A stretch of DNA of 64,000 nucleotides from Nocardia asteroides (GTDB taxonomy: Bacteria; Actinomycetota; Actinomycetes; Mycobacteriales; Mycobacteriaceae). Shown here in pieces: positions 61,380-64,000 of the stretch; within the stretch, counting starts at the first letter, position 1; each line of letters opens with the position of its first letter. The position numbers and the translations under genes were made by a program. The notes under the pieces were generated by a model. That model was not told where the DNA came from, ran no database searches, and was given only the letters and a program-made list of their open reading frames with translations. The stretch spans positions 3,710,001-3,774,000 of the forward strand of contig NZ_LR134352.1 of NCBI RefSeq assembly GCF_900637185.1, read 5' to 3'.

Positions 61380-62306
61380 TCAGGACGAACGGGCGAAGGC
61401 GACGGTCAGATCACGCGGTGACCGGCTGTTGCCGACCAGACCGCTGACGGCGACGATCGCGATCAGGTAGGGCAGCATCACCAGCAGCGCGAACGGCACG
61501 TGCACTCCCAGCGCGGGCAGCGCGAACTGCAGCGCCTGCGCGAGGCCGAAGAACACCGAGGCCCAGACGACGCCGAGGGCGCGCCAGCGGCCCGCGATCA
61601 CCGCGACGACGGCGAGGTAGCCGATGCCGCCGGTCATGTTGTCGCTGAACGAATGCACCTCCGACAACGCGAGCTGAGCACCGCCGAGCCCGGCCGCTAC
61701 GGCGGCCAGCAGCACGCCGCCGTAGCGGACCGCGCGCACCGGCAACCCGGTGCGGTCGGCGGCGACGGCGTCCTCACCGATCGCGTCGATCACCAAGCCG
61801 GGCTTGGTCCGCCGGGAGAACACCACGGCCAGCGCCACGACGACGGCCAGACACAGATAGCCCAGTGCGGTCTGCCCGAACAGGGCGGGCCCGACGACCG
61901 GAATCCGGTGCAGCAGTGGGACACGCAGCGGGTCGAACCCCGGCACCGTGTGCCCCTTGCCATCGGCCAGCAGCAGCCGCGCTCCATAGGTGGTCGCGCC
62001 GAGGGCCAGCGCGTTGCTCGCGATCCCGACGACGATCTGGTCGGCGCGCAGGGCGATACTCCAGACCGCTTGCAGCACCCCGAAGATCAACGAGGCCAGC
62101 ACGGCGGTGAGCGCGCCCAGCGTGGGGGAGCCGGTGGTCACGGCGCCGAGCACGCCGGCGAACGCGCCGGTCAGCATCATCGCCTCCACGCTCAGATTCA
62201 GGACCCCGGCGCGTTCGCTGATCAGTTCGCCGCTCGCCGCGACCAGAATGGGCAGGGTGAAACCGATACCGCTGGTGGCGATGTCGGTGACCGTGTCGAG
62301 ACTCAT
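61380..62306 (-). CDS. ABC transporter permease (nucleoside-type, YufQ/PnrE-like)
   Basis: The 308-residue product has eight to nine hydrophobic segments and family motifs PILVAASGELISERAGVLNLSVEAMMLTGAFAG near residue 20 and TKPGLVIDAIGEDAVAADRTGLPVRAVRYGGVLLAAVAAGLGGAQLAL near 165. This is the second permease of BMP-type (nucleoside) importers. The ATG overlaps the stop of the other permease. The substrate-binding lipoprotein should lie upstream, beyond the window. Confidence 0.9.
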   Translation of the reverse strand: MSLDTVTDIATSGIGFTLPILVAASGELISERAGVLNLSVEAMMLTGAFAGVLGAVTTGSPTLGALTAVLASLIFGVLQAVWSIALRADQIVVGIASNALALGATTYGARLLLADGKGHTVPGFDPLRVPLLHRIPVVGPALFGQTALGYLCLAVVVALAVVFSRRTKPGLVIDAIGEDAVAADRTGLPVRAVRYGGVLLAAVAAGLGGAQLALSEVHSFSDNMTGGIGYLAVVAVIAGRWRALGVVWASVFFGLAQALQFALPALGVHVPFALLVMLPYLIAIVAVSGLVGNSRSPRDLTVAFARSS

Positions 62307-63448
62307 CGCGGCGCTCCCGCCAGATCGGTGGATTCGGTGCCCTGCGCAGCCGGGACCGGTGGGGGCGCGCCGGAACCGGCTGGGCGCGCCCGGGTCCAGA
62401 GCGCGGCGCCCGCGATGAACACGATCATCAGCGATTCGACGACCGCGATGGTCGAGGCGGGCACGTTCGCCGCCAGCTGCAGGTTGATCCCGCCCGAGAC
62501 GAGGAAACCCAGCAGCAGCGACACCGCGACAACCGCGGCCAGCGATCCGCGCGCCAGGAGCCCCACCACCAGGCCGGAGAATCCGTAGCCGGAAGAGAAT
62601 CCCTCGGCCAGCACGAACGGCGCGGTGGCCACCAGCAGACCGCCCGCCACCCCGGCGCACGCGCCCGCGGCGGACAGGCTGAGGAATCGCAGCCGCCGCA
62701 CCGGCAGGCCGAGGCGGGCCGCCGCGTCCGGATTGCGGCCGACCGCGCGCAGCCGGACACCGAGTGCGGTGTGCCGCACCCGGATCGCGGTGCCCAGCGC
62801 CGCCACCAGGGCGATCCACAGCGCCACGGTGGCGGGGGAGCGGTCGATGCCCAGCAACGGCAGATGCGCCGCGGGGGTGAGCGGTGCGGACTGCGGCAGG
62901 GTCTCCGAGGAGGTCACCGGCTGGCGCAGCAGGGCGGGCTCGTGCACCACCAGCAGGACCAGCGCCAGGCCGACGAAATTGAGCAGCAGCGTGGTGATGA
63001 TCTCGCTGGTACCGCGCCGCACCCGCAGGAAGGCCGCGATCGCCGCCCACGCCCAGCCCGCCGCCGCGGCGGCGAGCAGGACCGCGGGCAGGGTGATCGC
63101 GGCGGGCGCGCCGGTGAGGGTGGTGCCGATCGCGGTGGCGGCGATACCGCCGGCGCAGATCTGGCCCTCGCCGCCTACGTTCACCAGTCCGGCCCGGTGG
63201 GCGACGGTGAAGCCGACGGCGACCAGCATCAGCGTGGCGGCCACGTTGAGCGAGGCGCCCACGGCGTAGGGCGTGCCGAACATGCCGTCCCACAGTGCGG
63301 TCACGGTGGCGGCGGGAGCCGCACCCGCGACGGCCGCGAGGACCAGCCCGATCCCGCCCGCCGCGAGCATCGCCGCGGCCGCGACCACGAGCGGCTGATG
63401 CGCCCAGCGGCGCAGGGCGGCCACGCCGCCCGGAGGTGACACTCTCAT
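62303..63448 (-). CDS. ABC transporter permease (nucleoside-type, YufP/PnrD-like)
   Basis: ATG 63448 overlaps the stop of the ATPase gene. The 381-residue product has an N-terminal helix, then the permease core: GFTVAHRAGLVNVGGEGQICAGGIAATAIG near residue 85, RGTSEIITTLLLNFVGLALVLLVVHEPALL near 152 and VRLRAVGRNPDAAARLGLPVRRLRFLSLSAAG near 235 (EAA-like coupling loop), with a Pro/Ala-rich tail. First permease of the operon. Confidence 0.9.
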   Translation of the reverse strand: MRVSPPGGVAALRRWAHQPLVVAAAAMLAAGGIGLVLAAVAGAAPAATVTALWDGMFGTPYAVGASLNVAATLMLVAVGFTVAHRAGLVNVGGEGQICAGGIAATAIGTTLTGAPAAITLPAVLLAAAAAGWAWAAIAAFLRVRRGTSEIITTLLLNFVGLALVLLVVHEPALLRQPVTSSETLPQSAPLTPAAHLPLLGIDRSPATVALWIALVAALGTAIRVRHTALGVRLRAVGRNPDAAARLGLPVRRLRFLSLSAAGACAGVAGGLLVATAPFVLAEGFSSGYGFSGLVVGLLARGSLAAVVAVSLLLGFLVSGGINLQLAANVPASTIAVVESLMIVFIAGAALWTRARPAGSGAPPPVPAAQGTESTDLAGAPR

Positions 63449-64000
63449 GCCGAGACTCCCATCATCAATTCGCCGATCCGCTGTGCCGCCGCGGGATCGG
63501 TGGCCTCGACCGGGCCGGTGAGCGTGCCGCGGTAGGCGACGAACACGCGATGGCACAGCGCCAGAAGTTCCGGCACCTCGCTCGACACCACCAGCACCGC
63601 GCAGCCGTCGGCGGCCGCGCGGCGCAGCTGGGTGAGCACGAAATCGACCGCGCCGATGTCCAATCCGCGGGTCGGCTGGGCGGCCACCAGGCAGCGCAGG
63701 TTCGCGCTGGACAGTTCGCGCGCGAGCACCACCTTCTGCTGGTTGCCGCCCGACAGCGATCCCATCCGTGCCCACGGTCCCGCCGCGCGCACGTCGAACC
63801 GGGCGAGCTCGGTTTCCGCGGCCCGGCCCATGGCGCGCCTGTCGAGCAGGCCGAAGCGGCGGAACCGGCCGAGCTGTCCGAGGAACAGGTTCTCGGCGAC
63901 GCTCATGTCGGCGATCATCGCGTCGCGGTGCCGGTCCTCGGGGACGACACCGAGGCCGAGTGCGGCGCGGGTGGCCGGGTTCGCGCGGGTGATGTCGGTG
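63445..64000 (-). CDS. ABC transporter ATP-binding protein (nucleoside-type; 5' partial)
   Basis: The frame continues to the window end, so the gene is truncated there. The visible part encodes GVVPEDRHRDAMIADMSVAENLFLG, the signature LSGGNQQKVVLARELSSANLRCLVAAQPTRGLD near 63680-63755 (with Gln instead of Glu-type spacing as in double-module sugar/nucleoside ATPases), and a C-terminal switch region VLVVSSEVPELLALCHRVFVAYRG. Such ATPases are tandem-domain proteins of about 500 residues, so roughly a third is present. It powers the two permeases downstream. Confidence 0.92.
   Translation of the reverse strand, partial: TDITRANPATRAALGLGVVPEDRHRDAMIADMSVAENLFLGQLGRFRRFGLLDRRAMGRAAETELARFDVRAAGPWARMGSLSGGNQQKVVLARELSSANLRCLVAAQPTRGLDIGAVDFVLTQLRRAAADGCAVLVVSSEVPELLALCHRVFVAYRGTLTGPVEATDPAAAQRIGELMMGVSA

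Noticed and set aside
61500..63439. Plus-strand open frames across the ABC permease genes
   Set aside because: Low-complexity Arg/Gly/Gln products, and the minus strand encodes clear permeases with overlapping start/stop codons.

Overview
The window is a gene-dense, GC-rich actinobacterial chromosome segment. A complete mce lipid-import operon, many acyl-CoA and steroid-type beta-oxidation genes, frequent GTG/TTG starts and ATGA start/stop overlaps point to a mycolic-acid-containing actinomycete such as Nocardia or Rhodococcus. The assignment is inferred from gene content; no rRNA or tRNA gene was seen. Both window ends cut genes (a polyketide synthase at the left, an ABC ATPase at the right).

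Left block (1-14.8 kb): a specialised-metabolite or glycolipid locus. A modular PKS (KS-AT-DH-KR-ACP) is fused to a condensation domain and an FkbH-like glyceryl-loading domain. It is followed, with overlapping start and stop, by a carrier protein-thioester reductase that carries a 33-residue tandem repeat. Then come an alpha/beta hydrolase with a Cys in the nucleophile position, a Gfo/Idh/MocA oxidoreductase and two different glycosyltransferases. Together they suggest a reductively released, possibly glycerol-linked and glycosylated polyketide. 14.7-17.8 kb holds housekeeping or accessory genes (RibD-type reductase, antibiotic-kinase-like protein, MHYT membrane sensor, a small hypothetical).

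Middle block (18-53 kb): lipid uptake and catabolism. 18.05-23.7 kb is a beta-oxidation operon (SCP-x-type thiolase, SRPBCC protein, double-hotdog hydratase, 17beta-HSD4-like SDR, fused acyl-CoA dehydrogenase) ending in a strong hairpin. 36.2-25.3 kb, minus strand, is an mce operon: two small membrane proteins, YrbEA, YrbEB, MceA-F, a Mce-associated protein and, translationally coupled at its end, a tandem-TetR regulator of the Mce3R type. 36.6-49.8 kb holds a thiolase, two MpaB/DUF2236 proteins, an AurF-like diiron protein, two hydrolases, an acyl-CoA ligase, an enoyl-CoA hydratase, a nitronate-monooxygenase-like flavoprotein, an aldehyde dehydrogenase and an acyl-CoA dehydrogenase. A second tandem-TetR regulator lies at 50-51 kb. 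Several intergenic regions of this block share an A/T-rich TAAGTTA (TAACTTA) motif, which may be a regulon operator or a promoter element.

Right block (53-64 kb): a TetR gene divergent from a PF10118-type protein and a membrane protein; an RmlD-like reductase and crotonase pair; a DGPF protein plus ECF42-type sigma factor with a matching candidate promoter; an LLM flavoprotein; an MHS-family transporter; and a nucleoside-type ABC importer operon that also encodes an ornithine-cyclodeaminase-family enzyme and a nucleoside/nucleobase deaminase. No CRISPR array, insertion sequence or prophage was recognised.
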